Positions 11,397 to 22,800 of a stretch of 64,000 nucleotides of DNA are shown in pieces (the first letter of the stretch is position 1; every line of letters begins with the position of its first letter). The position numbers and the translations under genes were made by a program. The notes beneath the pieces are model-generated. The model did no database searches and was not told the origin of the DNA. It saw nothing but the letters and a program-made list of their open reading frames with translations. This stretch comes from Heterobilharzia americana (lineage: Eukaryota; Platyhelminthes; Trematoda; Strigeidida; Schistosomatidae), in NCBI GenBank assembly GCA_944470555.2, contig OX104134.1, positions 108,494,701-108,558,700 on the forward strand, in the 5' to 3' direction.

Positions 11397-13030
11397 TGAT
11401 TGAGTTTAATGTCCTTCCTCTGTATCATTCAATACCGCTGAAACCTTTTATGTTTCTCTGCAGTTGTCAATTTGATGAGGCCTGTAAACTGGCTTCCCTC
11501 GTGTTAACTTCATAACTTGAGAATAAATATATTTAGTTATTTGTTTTTTATCTTTCGTATTCCCCTGAGAGCCACGCTTGATATGTACGTACAAAGAGAT
11601 AGAGAATACATGCATTTATTTCAATGATTGTTCACAAAATACCGTACCTGGAAAAAGGCAGCACATTATCTTATTTTACGGGGGGTTTGTGGGCTTATTA
11701 ACCACCTCTATAGGTCAGAGGCAAACCGCGCATGACGACGCCTCTATCTAACAATTTTTGGAATTATTCCACCTCGGCAGCCATCAGTGCTTCTCTTTGC
11801 ACGTCACTCTGTCTCAGGCGTTCTATTTTTGAAAAAGAGGTTGCATCTGATACTTGCAAGGGATTCCAATTGGTCCTGCATCCAAAGGTATAAAAATTTT
11901 ACTCTCTGCGCGCTTACTCGGGGGTGCTGCAGTCTTGATACAGATATAACACTGTGTTTGATAATACGCTTAGAATAATTGTAGGATTATAGACTTAAAT
12001 ACTGTCGCTACCCAGTTGTTTTATTCTTGCTGTGTGCCCAAAATTCTTGGTCTTTTGTTTTGCATGTCTTCATGCGGTTTGCTTGTATAACTAATTCGAA
12101 GTTCTAGTTTTTATCCATGGGATCGATGTGCCTTGTTTTGATTGTAAGCCTCATCAGCCGCATGGCTAAGGAACAACTTTTATGAGGTTCAACTACATCT
12201 ACATCTTCTGCGAAAACGAATGAGAGAAAAGCAAATCTATGGCAACCTTTATCCGAAGTGGGGCATGCTAGAAAGGGCACATAATGTGACGTATACATAA
12301 CACAACCCCATCCTTAAAATAATGGTCAACTTTCCGTCAACAAAAATTTGAAATAGTCCCAGGTATTCAAGCAGAAGGTAGTAGGAAAGTCCGATGGACT
12401 GTTTGGAAAGCTGAAAAGAGATAAACTGGGCAAGATGCTCCGATAAAAGTACAGTTTCCATTCTAACCAAACAGTTGCTCTTTATGCCCCGAAACAAGTG
12501 ATCCGCATCGGACGAGTAGAGGGATGTCAGCGATAGAATATGACAGCAGAGTAGTGAACATGTTTCTAGGAGGACCACCTCACAGTTGTGTTACTCAATT
12601 AGCGTGAGAGTTGGCAACATGGAGTCCTAAAAACACTTTATTGATAGAATGACGGGACGACTATTTGCATTTTGGATGATGATACACTAGGAAACAGGTA
12701 TGAACAGTGAAAGTCGGGAAAAAACGTTAACGAGGGAGCAATGATTTTCGAATTTGCATGTACGTTGGACTGAATTCCCACACTTAATCAGTAACTACAT
12801 CCACATTTAAGAGATGGCACTAACTTTTAACTTTCTGCCGGTATGTGTCGTAGCATTTGAAGTGAGTTTTCAGGCTACCGGTTCGGATTTGGCAGGGAAG
12901 TTTTGTCAGAAGTGTGAAGTGACAGATAACGAAAACGTTTTTATTCATACTTGCGTCCCAAAATGACATCGGTCTGTGAGGAATACTAACTTGAAATAAT
13001 TAAAATCCAACTAGACTACTTTTATGGGCT
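11397..13030. other. Intergenic or decayed repeat
   Basis: No supported gene. A B-box-like GGCTACCGGTTCGGATTTGG at about 12875-12895 hints at an old tRNA-like SINE. The 12249-12578 minus ORF lacks any recognisable motif. Confidence 0.35.
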
Positions 13031-13039
13031 GTTGGAAAA

Positions 13040-14110
13040 GTGTGATTGTTGCCCTTGATACGTAAATATGTTCACATGATAATGAGCCTGCAAGGTAGCG
13101 AAAAAATTCGTCGGAATACGTTGAAAAATGTAGTCCGTCGTGAGCCTACTCCACCGAGGCTTAACACCGAGTATTCCATGATTCTATGGTTGTTTCACTT
13201 AGCGAATTGCAAAGACAGGCCTAGAGAAGCTTATTTGGATGTTATCGACACCATCGTTCACATGCTGCGCGGTGTAGGAAACGAAAACCAGTCACGTGAT
13301 CTCTGTCAATCCGGGCTTAACGGCGTAGCAAGTATTTCATTAAAACACATTTGAAGTGAACAAATGCCTTGGTGAAGTCAACATTGAAGTAAATGATGCG
13401 TACACTTGACACAAAATTTCTATGCACTGGTTTCACCATATCTATGGTGGTCCATCCTCTATGGGGTCATGTTACAATAAAGAGCTTTTCAATCACTGTT
13501 TCTCTGCATCATTTGAAAAAGCTGCCATATTTACATTCAAAGGTGAAAGTTTTTTCAGACCGATGGTGTCTCTATGGAAAGCCACTTAGGTTCCCCTTTA
13601 GGAGACTTATTTATGTCGCATGTGCGAAACATTATTGAAAAAGCCCATGTTTATCGAAGATATACTGACGGTTTCTGCCTAATTTCCAGACCAATTCGGT
13701 GAAGTACAGAGCAGCCTATCCTTGGCACGTTTGGAGGAGGAGGATGATCACTTTTCTTTCTTAGACAAGCTAATTAGTTGATGGCTGGGTGGATCTGTAA
13801 AAAATCTCTGAACAAAAAACCTACATGGGTTGGCCAGTGTCTTAAATTTGATAACTTTCGTTTAGTCCAGTACTCTTGTCAGGTAGTGTACCCAAAAACA
13901 AGGCTAGCGTAGCGTGGATGCGGTCTTCAGGAAGTCTCCTCCAGTATCCTTTTAAGAACGGAAGTCCATTCAGTAATTCTGAAAGCAACTCGACTAAGGA
14001 GTAAGATATACATGCAGTACGTTTGAAGATGTGTCACATTCTAACTTGATTTCATAACCATACCATGACTTTCCAATCAAATTTGTCATAAGGCCATCTC
14101 AGTTTTCAAA
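13040..14110 (+). mobile_element. Penelope-like element (PLE) reverse transcriptase remnant
   Basis: PLE RTs are telomerase-related. In order: VVRREPTPPRL (13125-13165; this family has EPTPPRLYGLPK here), then a finger/palm stretch ending ESFFRPMVSLW with GSPLGDLFM (matching DGVAMGSPLGPL...FM, 13555-13615). Next comes YRRYTDGFCLIS (the YVDD box mutated to YTDG, about 13645-13685), then DDHFSFLDKL with GGSVK and NLHGLASVLNL (matching the PFLDVL...RKPTWTGQYLNF segment). Stops and small indels interrupt all frames. The GIY-YIG end is not present; a CR1-like copy starts at 14182. Confidence 0.7.
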
Positions 14111-14181
14111 TAACTGGCCATATACCAGGTATGCAACCAGATATGGGTGAATAACTTACAAAAGCACGGAGACGATTATCT

Positions 14182-16020
14182 GTGGATCAGAACAGCAACA
14201 ACACCCAGGCGTTGCCAACTCCAGAAGCAAGTTCCCCGAGCGACTACATAAATGAATCTGCCTACACTTCAGTTATACGCAAAAGGAAGGCCAATGGGTT
14301 AGCCAAGTCAGTCGGCGTTGACGTTGATCGAAACAGCCCCGCAGGTCCAAAATTTGATCAGATCGCAACACCAAGTGTTGTAGCGGGTGGAAAGCTTGAT
14401 GGAAGCGCCATGCCTGTGGTAAGATTATTTAGACTTCAGTCACCAAGTGTGGTATTGTCACATCTCCCAGAAATCGAAGGCCTAAAGTCCTCTTTGCAGG
14501 AACTAAGGGCAGAAGTACGCGGACTGAAGGGTTGCAAAAAGAACAGTGCACTGCACGAAGAAGTGATAAGGGCGTCCGAAGCGTACCTCGGTTGGGTGAA
14601 GTTATAGCTCAAATTAGCAACCTCTTGCCACTGAGCATCTTGACGCGTTATGAACCCATTAGTGAAAGTGACATCAAAACACTAACCAAGGTAGATCACC
14701 TGGTAAACCTTATCGCCACTGAAGTAAGAGACTTTAACTGCAACTGAAAGCAATAGTCGATAACATCCCTGACACGACAAAGTTGAAGGCGGTACCAGCA
14801 ATCCTGCCTAGAACTGCAAAAATGCATGATGTCCATGCAAAATATTTTCGACTAGAAAGGGGCCGGCAGAACTATTGCTGACGTATACACTTTCAGTTTA
14901 AAACGGATGGAAAGAGAAACATTCATCGAAGCAAAATCTCTCTTATTGCAAAACACTGTCCGTGGGGCTATAAAGATAGTTCTTGATAAAACAGTGGTTG
15001 AAAGGCAGGAATATAACTTTGCTCATAGATCAGACAGTCAAAAAGCCTCAACTGTGGTGCAACATACTAGAACAGTGGGTATCTCTGCCAACGTATCCAA
15101 GCCTAAGATTCATCCCCTGTAATCTATCAGGCCAAATACAAAGAACACCACATCAGTTAACGTGGAGATTGACGACTACGAAATGTATGACTTGATCCAA
15201 CCACCTAGAGCTGTAGATCCAAACATATCCATGGGAAGCCCCAAAATAAAACCTGACACTACACTAAAGGTCATGGAACTCTCACTGAGGTCTGACAGAA
15301 GTTTGATGTCCACAGCCCACACCAGTCTGACATTTAGGATATCGACCTCTCAGTAAGTAACAAATAAACCAATGCCCCATGGAACCCGACATTCAAAGAC
15401 TTACACAGAAGGTACAAAATGATCCGAATTGACTCTTATATCCCTTCTGAAGCCGACAGAAGCGCGCATGCCAAATCACTTACGGACCGTAGCTCTACCA
15501 TCAAGGTTCAACATACTGAACTAAGCGCCACTAGTAACGAGAATGCAAACAGACGTCTCAACAACCCAACCCAGCCATATGCCAATGAGAACAACTTATA
15601 TCAAAGCGCCTATAATAGAACGCCAGCAAGGCACGATATGAGGAAAAATTTCTATCGACTGAATGGCATTAGTTTACTAGGAAGCAGCCCCCAATCAAGT
15701 ACAATGCTAGATACGTCCAGTGTGTCTTGTAGCAGAGGGCAGCTACTGGTAGGGAATACGACTCCAAACAGAAGCCTATTGGAGGGCAGAAGCACGACGA
15801 CTTTTCATCCATTGCCTCCCCATGGGCTGCAGCTTTGAACAAACTGATGTGGGGCGTTGAATTCTCCAACTCTGAACCGCTAATCCCAGTGTCCCCAGAG
15901 GAACAGAAAAGATACAATCAACGGTACACACAAACCCCAGGCGCCAACAACTCGAGCGGCATCAACGGATACGAATATACAACAGGTATATTGAATCATC
16001 CTCCTATCAAGGAGTCCTAG
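14182..16020 (+). pseudogene. CR1-like ORF1 remnant
   Basis: The first frame (141 codons) starts MDQNSNNTQALPTPEASSP. It is rich in Ser/Pro/Asn and holds a short coiled-coil-like stretch, IEGLKSSLQELRAEVRGLKG (about 14475-14540). Coiled coils are usual in ORF1 proteins of this clade. Follow-on frames 14532-14747, 14907-15122, 15162-15356, 15419-15838 and 15835-16020 continue in shifting phases. They are polar and Asn/Ser/Thr rich, with a run of residues like RLNGISLLGSSPQSST. At least five frameshifts or stops break it. No zinc knuckle was seen. Confidence 0.55.
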
Positions 16021-16139
16021 TGACCCTACAACCACAAGTGGGCAAGGTGTAGAGACGTTTTGTAACGCAACGACGTCGGACCATGCCCAACCAAGCGATG
16101 ATGAAATACCTTTTGGTCTGTTTAGCTAATTAGAAAGCT

Positions 16140-16716
16140 TCACAAATTATTACTCCTCTTACTCATACATCGTTCTCATAAACGTAAGGTCTATCCTTAG
16201 CAAACTCTCGGTGTTAAGAGGAGTCGCACTCATATTTAAACCTCCTTTAATATTTATTACTGAGTCTTGGTGTCACGCAAACATATTAGATGAAGAGATA
16301 ATAATAATATATTTCACACAACATGTGTTACATGAATACGAGACAGTTTACGGGTTTGATTATTACTATCATCATTACTATACTACAGGAATGTTACAGC
16401 GCTGGTAGGACATGTTTACAAAGCACCTGATACATTTAGTAGCCATGAACTCCGCTGATTCCAGCTCTTGAACTTGTATCCACTCTTCCATATGATCCCA
16501 AGGTCATATTTAGTGATTTTAGCCTATCTGAAATTACATGAGATTCGCTTACTGGTCCAACCAGGTATGACCGACACCAGTTAGTCCTTGTACTTTATCT
16601 AGACATCTCAGAATCGTTAGACATGGTTGGTAGCTTACTGTAGATAGATAAGTTAAAACCTCTGGAAATTGACCATCCATTCTTAGAATGGATCAAGCCT
16701 TCCTCATTAATCGCAC
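16140..16716 (+). pseudogene. CR1-like ORF2 remnant (endonuclease start, RT palm A)
   Basis: Endonuclease N-terminus: LINVRSILSKLSVLRGVAL and PPLIFITESWCHANILDEE, with the catalytic Asn strand and the ESW motif. Later VYKAPDTFSS matches the YRAP segment. Around 16590-16710 a different frame gives an L-L-DIS-S-D-V-like palm A, then LGIDHPFLEWI-like wording. The + frame 16211-16408 ends at a degenerate ATC-repeat stretch. Stops are frequent. The remainder is hidden by the gap. Confidence 0.65.
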
Positions 16717-16764
16717 NNNNNNNNNNNNNNNNNNNNNNNNNNNNNNNNNNNNNNNNNNNNNNNN
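16717..16764. other. Assembly gap (48 N)
   Basis: A run of N inside the CR1-like RT region; the true length is unknown. Confidence 0.95.
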
Positions 16765-17470
16765 GTAAACTCCACCAGTAGTACATGATCGTAATTCAAT
16801 TAACTGTGTGGCTCTAGGGTCTCTCCGTCATTACTGTAAGTAATGTGTTCAAGAATTTGAAATTATTTCTTCACAATGTGGGGCTATATTGATTGATGTG
16901 ATGGTGGGACGACTGATTTCACATTATTTGACGCTTCCACTCTCACTTTACTATCATATATGTGTTGAACAACAGATGATATAGATTGCTCAATTTTCTG
17001 ATTGTTAAAATCGTCACAATTGTGAATTGTAGATTACACTCAGTTTTTCATGTTCAGTTATTTCCTATTCCACATTACCCAGCTTGCTTTAAAGAACTTT
17101 TATTGATGTGTAAGGTAAATTTAATACTAAGTCCGTTTGCTATGGCAAAATATTCCATCCTATAGACTTAACAAGGATCGATCATCCATCTATACTTATC
17201 ACGTGAGAAATATTGGAGTTCTGTCTGTGTGCCAAGTGAAGTTAGTACAAAGTATGCGGATATGTTTGACCATTGAATGGATCATTCTTATCCTAGTGAA
17301 TATTCCAGTACTTGTTAGCATGGGAATAAAGTTGTAATCTTGGTAATAATGTACGTTTGTGTACTTGTTATGAAACTGTCCAAACAATATGATTTAGCGA
17401 ATTTGTTTGAGTGTTTGACTCCTTCATCCATCCGAATTCATGGATAAGGCGTATGCATAAGAATTCAGCG
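16765..17470. other. Intergenic, AT-rich
   Basis: Nothing supported. ORFs at 17137-17337 (+) and 17199-17387 (-) overlap each other and lack splice or start context. Confidence 0.4.
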
Positions 17471-17479
17471 TTAGATGCT

Positions 17480-17745
17480 GGGAGTCAAACAGCAGGAAGT
17501 CCTTGACTTCGGTCTCGTGATTTTTAGTACTCATCAGCAAGAAGTGTCTTCCACTATGAGGGAATTTATTTCGAACCTGCATCACTCAATGCTGAGTTCA
17601 GAGACTTTGCTACAACTATTCACATCATAACTGATGCGTTATAGAGGTTGAGCATGTACAAAAGGTCTCAGAAGGGGCAGTCATAAAGTGAATAACTTTG
17701 AAGTAAAGGCTCTGATATTGAGTTGCTCAGGTTTGAACCAGCGTA
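17480..17745 (-). mobile_element. tRNA-like SINE copies, family C (minus)
   Basis: On the minus strand a B box, GCAGGTTCGAAATAAATTCC, lies at about 17562-17581. It is preceded by AACTCAGCATTGAGTGATGC, which is almost the same as the stretch upstream of the B box at 56570-56600 (AACTTGAGCATTGAGTGACGC). A second minus B box, GGTTCAAACC, is at 17731-17740. Both copies are degraded. Confidence 0.45.
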
Positions 17746-18574
17746 TTGACACCAGTTTCCTCATGGCTGCATGTACGGCTTAGTGATGAGTGTCAACAAG
17801 CTGGGGGGCCAGGTTCATGGCTTAATACATTTCGACTCTCGGCATCTAGATTCGAAGTACAGTGCAGCACACCGTTGCGTCACGTCATTAAGCTTAGCGA
17901 CCATTTTGCAAAACTGATCGAGAGACTTTGACTAGTGCTCAATACTGATGTCTAGGCATTGCCACATCTAATAATCATTGGGACCAACTCGTAAAATGAG
18001 GATTATATCTACGATATTTGTTCGTACTATACAGTTTTAGCCTAACCACTAACTCGCAGTTTTACTGTGAAAACATTACAGGTATGATATCTGAGAAAAG
18101 ATGCTCTTATTTATGACGGTCTCGTGATGATTTGACATGGGCGACCAGTAGGCGTATCGAGACATTCCTATTGGTTACCCCAGTTGTGTGTTGCTATGAC
18201 TGATTGACATAATTATATTACTACCGTAGCTATGCTACTGTAAATATAAGTGCTAATTGTTAGTTGACTAGGCTTAAATAACCTGTTTGAGACTGCTTAG
18301 TAATGCTAAATTGCCTAAATATCATACTTACTATTAAAGTTGTTGCGGACGTGTGTGTGTATGAGGGAGAGACAGAGAACTCTGGATGCAGTCAACTCGA
18401 CTTAGGAATTCCAGTTTTCATTCTGTATAATTCTATATTACGAAAACTGTACAAAACCACTGTTAGATAGAAGGCTTTTTGAAATAAATCACCTGACAAT
18501 GCTCCTAACATAACGGTTTCATTTGTAAAACAATTTAAATGGTAATATTCTATCTCATTTTCTTAACACAATGA
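17746..18574. other. Intergenic, AT-rich
   Basis: Includes a short (GT)n run at 18350-18361. No gene is supported. Confidence 0.4.
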
Positions 18575-18589
18575 AATTTAATATTGCTA

Positions 18590-19235
18590 TTATTTGTTCC
18601 TTGGGTTCCTAGTGGGACATAAGGATTCAGTAGCACGTCTCCATTGCACTTTGTTCTCTGCAGTCTTTTCAACCTGACTGTATGACTTCCCAGAAGCTTT
18701 CATTTCTTCTTCACACGATCTCCTCCACGTAACCCTCAGCGGGGACGCCCAACCCGTCCTTTCCCCCTGTGGATTCCACCCTAGGGCTTGGTACATGATG
18801 TCTCCGAATGGTTTTCTCAGTGTACGCCGCATCCATCTCCACTTTTTTCTGCATATTTGCTGCGTGATGGGTTCTTGTTTGGTTCGTTGACAGCCAGCCA
18901 GAGTTCCATGTTGCTTATTCTTATTATTGTAGCCATCTGATCTCTATCTTCAGTATCGAGTGATCGTAGGCGGCAGCTGTTTATGTATGTCTGTAGTTTG
19001 TTGGAAGTGCTTTTCGTAACGCGCCAAGTCTCTCAGCTATTACATAAGAGCACTGACTTGATTGAATTAGTGTTGAAAATCCGGATCTTGTTCTTTGTGC
19101 TGAGTGCAGTAGATCTCTACACTGATTTCAGGTTCATGAAATCCTCTCTTGCTTTTCCGATCCTAAATTTGACATTCTCATGTGTGCCACTGCCTGCAGT
19201 TGAAACGATGCTGCCCAGGTAGAGAGGTAAAATGT
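18590..19235 (-). pseudogene. RT C-terminal region, APE-RT family 2
   Basis: Minus reading: ETWRVTKSTSNKLQTYINSC (19040-18975), a shifted stretch, then RRTLRKPFGDIMYQALGWNP, QGERTGWASPLRVTWRR, and the end LCPTRNPRNK-stop. The order matches the post-palm domain ending of the family (ETWR, W-IGHTLRK, ALTWNPQG, GLC-stop). The 80-codon open frame 18590-18832 is the longest intact piece. Frameshifts separate the rest. Confidence 0.75.
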
Positions 19236-19259
19236 TATTCCATATAACGTACTGTGATG

Positions 19260-19360
19260 CGGCATTATTTATTGGATGGTCTTTTAAACATAATTTGTTT
19301 CAGTTAATCACATTCAAGCAATCACGCAACCCTCAATGGTCATTTTCTGTATTGCGATTT
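19260..19360. other. Replacement segment inside APE-RT family 2 element
   Basis: Unassigned AT-rich stretch between the RT C-terminus and the first hammerhead SINE. Confidence 0.3.
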
Positions 19361-19545
19361 GCTTGGTGGTGACTAGCAGTGGAATTTAGGATGAGGGTTT
19401 CGTTCTATTTTGGACTCGTCAGCTGGATGTAACTGCATCCCATTGATTGATGTTCCTGCTGAAACTCGATTCATGTGCCTGTTGCTTCAAACGCCAGCGT
19501 CAGCAAATGTCAACTGATGCCCGTCACACAGATGGCTGTTGTGAT
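19361..19545 (-). mobile_element. Sm-alpha-like SINE with degraded hammerhead
   Basis: Minus reading: a tRNA-like part (GCTGGCGTTTGAAGCAAC, B-box-like GAATCGAGTTT) is followed by ACATCCAGCTGACGAGTCC, then CGAAAC and ATTCCACTGCTAG. CUGANGA and GAAAC are present. Stem II has one mismatch, and stems I and III are eroded at the 3' side (TCATCCTAAATT). It is the same family as 30581-30930 and lies head-to-head with the next copy. Confidence 0.65.
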
Positions 19546-19547
19546 TC

Positions 19548-19735
19548 AGCAGCCTAGTGGATAGCACTCTGAGGTCTCAAGCGACTGGTTTTGGGTTTGA
19601 GTTTCAATAGGAATACCACCTGTCACTGGGGTGCAGGTACATCCAGCTGGTGAGTCATTAATAGGACGAAATGCATGCCCTGATTGACTTCTATATCCTG
19701 CATAACTGGATTAGGTAAATCTGCACACTGCTATT
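19548..19735 (+). mobile_element. Sm-alpha-like SINE with degraded hammerhead
   Basis: Plus reading: A-box-like CCTAGTGGATAGCACTCTGA, B-box-like TTGGGTTTGAGTTTC (19590-19604), then GTACATCCAGCTGGTGAGTC and AGGACGAAATGC (19636-19672). The conserved CUGANGA reads CTGGTGA, so A6 is lost. The 5' end faces the 5' end of the minus copy at 19361-19545. Confidence 0.65.
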
Positions 19736-20099
19736 TATCTAACAAGCTAGTTGCGTTATAATGATCATTCTGAACACGTGTAAATCTTCGCTTTTAAATT
19801 CCATCACCGCATTCCTCAAGACAACTAGACCAACTCTCTGAAGGGATCCAGAACGATAGAGTGAATATAAAAGTATATGAAATGATAATCATCAAATGTA
19901 GCGTCATTTATTAATCATAAAAACTATCTAGTTAACAGTTAGCCTATTTCAAATGAGAAATAGCACTATGCATGCTTGCTAAGTAAATAGCCTTATGTGG
20001 GCAGCTGGATAGCTAACTGTGTAGCTAACACATATGACCAGACTGTTCCGGTCGTAATTTTGAATAGAGACGATTTTTAGTCTCTCCAGGATGATGCGG
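19736..20099. other. Remainder of the replacement segment
   Basis: AT-rich and unassigned up to about 20040. There the minus-strand RT reading resumes with RPEQSGH at the junction. Confidence 0.35.
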
Positions 20100-20500
20100 C
20101 TTAACATTTTACGTGAGGTGGACAGCTGCATGATTCCACGTCAGTTATTACAAAGACTTAGGTCTCTCTTCTTTGGGAATTTGACAAGTTAGTTCTTCTT
20201 CCAGTTGGCAGGTACATTTCCTTCCTTCCTTTCAAACCTTCTGCAATAGTGGTGTGAGCATGTCCGCTGTTGTCTCTGCGTCTGTTTTCAGTGCTTCTGG
20301 AGGAATCCCATCTGGTCCCACTGCTTTCCCGCATTTCAGTAGCTTTATGGCGTTCAGCACTTCACTTCCGCTTTTGTCGGAGGGCTTGTGTTTACTGGTA
20401 ATTCTGTCATTGCTGGTGGTATTTCTGAACGAGTTGCAGGTGGTGGTCGATTCAAGAGTTTTTTGAAGTGGCCTGCCCATTGTTTCCTTCATTTCCCCTT
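20040..20500 (-). pseudogene. RT N-terminal region, APE-RT family 2
   Basis: Minus frame 20492-20232 reads NAIKLLKCGKAVGPDGIPPE then ALKTD and TADMLTPLLQKV, the RT-0 region (GKA-GPD-IP-E). It continues as GNVPANWKKN-stop-LVKFPKKRDL and STSRKMLSRIILERLK, matching P-DWK-G-LVK-PKKGDL...GK-F-RILLERL. It ends at about 20040 with RPEQSG (the usual R-EQAGFR), where the copy is interrupted. Confidence 0.8.
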
Positions 20501-20949
20501 TTTGCTAACTAGGTTTCCTTCACTATCTTTCATTGGTCTCATCTGTGTTGGTCTCTTCCCTCCCAGATGGTAACCTGGTTATTTGATATAGTGTTTTCTC
20601 GTCTCTGCCTCATCTACCTGCAGCGTGTTGTGTTTCACTTGCAAGTGTGTCGTAGAAGTGTCATTTGCCTTTCCGTTCACTCCTCTTTACATCGTTGTCT
20701 AGTGTTTTATAGGTTGTGTTCAGTTCATCTATTCATTGTTCATCCTTGCACTGGTTTGTCTTCTGCTTCACCATCTTCCTCTCCCTGCTCTATCAGCTTC
20801 CATATGTCCGTCGAGATCTATACTATTCCTTGCCTTGCTTCTTCTTAATTCCTAATACAGTTATTTAGGTTTCTTTCCATATCTCTTTCAGAGAGTTCCA
20901 GTGTTCATCCACACAGGTTTCCTCAGGGATGTTGCTTAATACCTCCCAG

Positions 20950-21830
20950 TTTTTCCTGGTGGCTGACATGAAGATGTCCTTTATAATTTTGTCCTTCAGT
21001 TTCTGTTGTGGGAGTTGAACTTGAACTGTTGTTCACCACCAACTTCTGTAAAGGCTCTCAACTTGATTTTGAAGGTAGGTTCCTTGCACTGGACAGTGAG
21101 TGGTATGAACCTACATCTGCTCCCCTTGTTGATCTTGTTGGCTGATCCAGTAGGCTGCGTCTCCACTTTTTTGAGATTGAGATGACGTCAATATGATTTC
21201 TAGTGTGTCCTGGTGAAGTCCATGTCGGTTTGTGAATATCCTTGTGTTTGTACACATCGTCTTCAATCACCAAGTCATTAAATGCGCAAAAATCTGCAAA
21301 CAGTTTTCCATTCTCGTACATTTAAGTGAGTGCTTCTCGACCTATGATTGGTTCTCTTCCTATGTTGTCCTCTCCCAGTTTGTCATTCATGCCACCCATT
21401 AGGATTTTTATGTCTCCATTTGAAGTGGGATATTGTCTAGTAATGATTTCAATTGTCTGTGGAATTCCTCCTTTTTCTCTTGATCTGCATTACTTGTAGG
21501 TGTGCAGCGTAGCGTAGTAGTGTCTGGTTATGAGTTGAATTTTGCTGTCATGATCCTGCAGGATAATGGTTCCCACTGTATGAGAGAGAGCCTTCGATAC
21601 TCTTGGGGACATGATGATCGCCACTTCATAACTCAGTGTGCTCGTGGTTGTCGTCTGGGTTAGATTATTGACTCTCCAGTTAAGAGTTCGGAGAGTCCAC
21701 TTCCATTCCATCTGCTCTCACAGGTTCATAGCACTTCTATTTTATACCCTCTCATCTCTTTGGCAATCCGGGTAGCCTTGCCAGTCAGTTTCAAACATGT
21801 TTCGGACATTCCATGTCCCCATGTTTACTT
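20950..21830 (-). pseudogene. APE endonuclease domain, APE-RT family 2
   Basis: Minus reading from about 21825: MGTWNVRNMFETDWQG (catalytic Asn strand), a degraded E motif, SYEVAIIMSPRVSKAL, GGMNDKLGEDNIGRE (usual GDFNAK), then the open frame 21321-21058. That frame contains NGKLFADFCAFNDLVIEDDV, HKDIHKPTWTSPGHTRNHID, RGADVGSYHS (usual D-ASDHHL; the catalytic His-containing motif is altered). At least four frame changes are present. Confidence 0.8.
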
Positions 21831-21860
21831 TTGCTTTCAACGAGAGAAGAGAAGACACAT

Positions 21861-22588
21861 TGGCGAGTTGGCTTCCCAAAGGCTTTCACTAACCGGCGTC
21901 ATTTTGTCTCCCCGATTCCAATGAGGAATAAGTTTGTTTTTATATTTTACTTGTGCTTTGAAGTTTCTTTAGCGATTGGATTGGTTTTCTGGGGTAGGGT
22001 TGCTAGCGGTATACTCAACCTTCCCTCTTTATCCGGGGTTTGGACTGGCTAGTAACTAGTGGACTGGTTACCTAGGCGAGGTTGAAATTTAATATGATCA
22101 ACATAAATAAGTGAAGTATACATTCTTACATTCTTATACATTCTTAGAGATTAGTGCAAAAAATAACAGGTAGACAATGTTTTAATGCCTTGTAGGGACT
22201 AACTGTTTCAGTTACTGTATTTTTTTAATTGTTTTGCTACTTTGTGGCTCTATCTGCTGGCATTTTATACTTCATATAATTCTTATGATGACAAAATTCT
22301 TACCTCTGTGATTTCAGCGGTCTAATTTATTTTGAAATGGACTCTTTATTTGGTAATTAAAGTAATGTTGACTAGCAGGAATTTAATCTGTAAAGGAAAG
22401 CTGCAATGGATTTTCATAATGACTTTCCATATGACGATTTGTAGACCTTCTAGTAATACCATACTAACTTCTGGCCACTATTTTAATTTAGCGTGACCAT
22501 AATTTCACTGTGCAGAATGAAGATCTTTTAGTATGAAAAATTCCAGTGTTGAAGGGATTATAATTCTATTATTCAGACATAAAAGTCT
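21861..22588. other. 5' flank of APE-RT family 2 element, then AT-rich intergenic
   Basis: Up to about 22085 the sequence is GC-richer and may be the element's 5' UTR. Beyond it is AT-rich with nothing supported. Confidence 0.35.
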
Positions 22589-22800
22589 TTAATGATGCAG
22601 TGATATCTTGTCATTGAGTTTATGGAACTTAGAGAGTCTACTTTTGCATTCATTGCATTTACATAGTGCCTTTGTGTACCGAAAATATGCTTTACTCCAT
22701 CCAAAAGTGATTGATGGAGAACCTTCAAAGTATTGGTAATGTGATAGCGATTCCATATGTGGTGTTTCTCTGGCCGGGCAGTTTTCAGTCATACAGTTAT
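22589..22800 (-). CDS. Possible terminal coding exon, Cys-rich, unrecognised
   Basis: A minus-strand acceptor (TTCCTACTAG, AG at 22802-22801) opens a frame of about 70 codons to TAA at 22589-22591. It needs one base from a previous exon. The peptide has NCMTENCPARETPHMES, then a CKCNEC cluster and a basic His/Lys tail. Codon use is less AT-biased than the flanks. I know no family with this pattern and saw no AATAAA close downstream. It could also start at the internal Met (22792). Confidence 0.3.

Larger units (their letters stand above)
14182..16716 (+). mobile_element. CR1-like non-LTR retrotransposon, copy 2
   Basis: An ORF1 remnant (14182-16020) precedes an endonuclease start (about 16140-16420) and then a palm-A RT fragment (16590-16716) at the assembly gap. 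The distance between endonuclease and RT is too short for an intact ORF2 (hundreds of codons are missing), so there is an internal deletion at about 16420-16590. Confidence 0.7.
18575..21860 (-). mobile_element. APE-RT non-LTR element, second family, with internal replacement
   Basis: Minus-strand order: start of endonuclease (about 21810), endonuclease body (to about 21060), linker, RT N-terminus (20492-20100), about 750 bp of unrelated sequence with two hammerhead SINEs (19260-20040), then the RT C-terminus (19235-18590). The RT fingers/palm, including YADD, is gone. The protein wording (GNPQGERTGW-like, TWRR, CAFNDLVI) is of the type often annotated as craniofacial development protein 2-like RT. 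The same family's tail occurs at 4745-4935. Confidence 0.75.

Noticed and set aside
19361..19735. Active hammerhead ribozymes in both SINEs.
   Set aside because: The plus copy lost A6 of the core. The minus copy has disrupted stems I and III. They are fossils.
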